12,529 nt of DNA from Candidatus Latescibacterota bacterium. Its GTDB lineage: Bacteria; Latescibacterota; 4484-107; B68-G9. Of this stretch, positions 12,489-12,529 are shown piece by piece. The stretch spans positions 1 to 12,529 of the forward strand of contig DTXA01000126.1 in NCBI GenBank assembly GCA_012962735.1, given 5' to 3'. The notes under the pieces were generated by a model. That model saw nothing but the letters and a program-made list of their open reading frames with translations. It was not told the DNA's origin and did no database searches. A program made the position numbers and the translations under genes. Every line of letters begins with the position of its first letter. Position 1 is the stretch's first letter.

Positions 12489-12529
12489 GGGGTTGCCCTG
12501 TTGCAAAGATTACCGTGAACCTCCCCTTG

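Noticed and set aside
12489..12529. Start of a further gene after btuD
   Set aside because: Only 41 bases remain; no ATG with a ribosome binding site is visible and the possible GTG at 12515 cannot be supported.
1..12529. tRNA, CRISPR array, insertion sequence or attachment site
   Set aside because: No cloverleaf, regularly spaced repeats, transposase motifs or flanking terminal repeats were seen on either strand.

Overview
The window (about 12.5 kb, GC-rich) is almost entirely a vitamin B12 (cobalamin) capture, uptake and nucleotide-loop assembly locus of a diderm bacterium. A TonB-dependent outer-membrane receptor shows an outer membrane. Its N-terminal carboxypeptidase-regulatory-like domain, together with a secreted beta-propeller ending in a FlgD/type-IX-like C-terminal domain (a PNPFN motif followed by a GIY-type strand), points to the Fibrobacterota-Chlorobiota-Bacteroidota group or an allied candidate phylum (WOR-3, Zixibacteria, Latescibacteria, KSB1 and similar). 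The frequent ATA (Ile) and AGG (Arg) codons in high-GC genes are compatible with a thermophile. No ribosomal RNA or other lineage marker is present, so the phylum is inference.

Layout. Bases 1-215 (minus strand) hold the start of a divergent gene, probably a NagB-like sugar-phosphate isomerase. After a short divergent intergenic region come a small LytR_C-domain envelope protein (306-701) and the ribosome silencing factor rsfS (698-1060), overlapping by four bases. A sigma70-like promoter (1066-1094) follows, then a cobalamin riboswitch aptamer (about 1153-1317) with a clear transcription-termination platform (terminator 1363-1393 and a plausible competing antiterminator helix).

The riboswitch precedes a long run of plus-strand genes: btuB-like receptor (1418-3583), cobT (3586-4638), cobS (4693-5409), cobU (5410-5988), a signal-peptide-bearing beta-propeller with a C-terminal sorting/FlgD-like domain (6016-7380), btuF (7482-8312), remains of a cobD threonine-phosphate decarboxylase gene broken into three reading frames (about 8303-8605), cobQ (8606-10105), the corrinoid adenosyltransferase cobO/btuR (10180-10704), btuC (10694-11701) and btuD (11691-12488). 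The last 41 bases show no gene I can support.

How they work together. The receptor, perhaps helped by the beta-propeller at the cell surface, brings corrinoids across the outer membrane. BtuF, BtuC and BtuD carry them across the inner membrane. The adenosyltransferase adds the upper ligand, CobQ amidates adenosylcobyrinate diamide to cobyric acid, CobU activates adenosylcobinamide, CobT makes alpha-ribazole phosphate and CobS joins the two. The aminopropanol arm is missing here: cobD is a relic and there is no cbiB, so as far as the window shows the pathway suits salvage of cobinamide-type corrinoids better than complete synthesis.

The most interesting points are the BtuG-like propeller carrying a C-terminal sorting-type domain in a B12 operon, the three-frame cobD fossil with the cobQ start at its edge, the well-formed riboswitch expression platform, and an apparent drop in GC content across the btuF-cobD relic-cobQ block.
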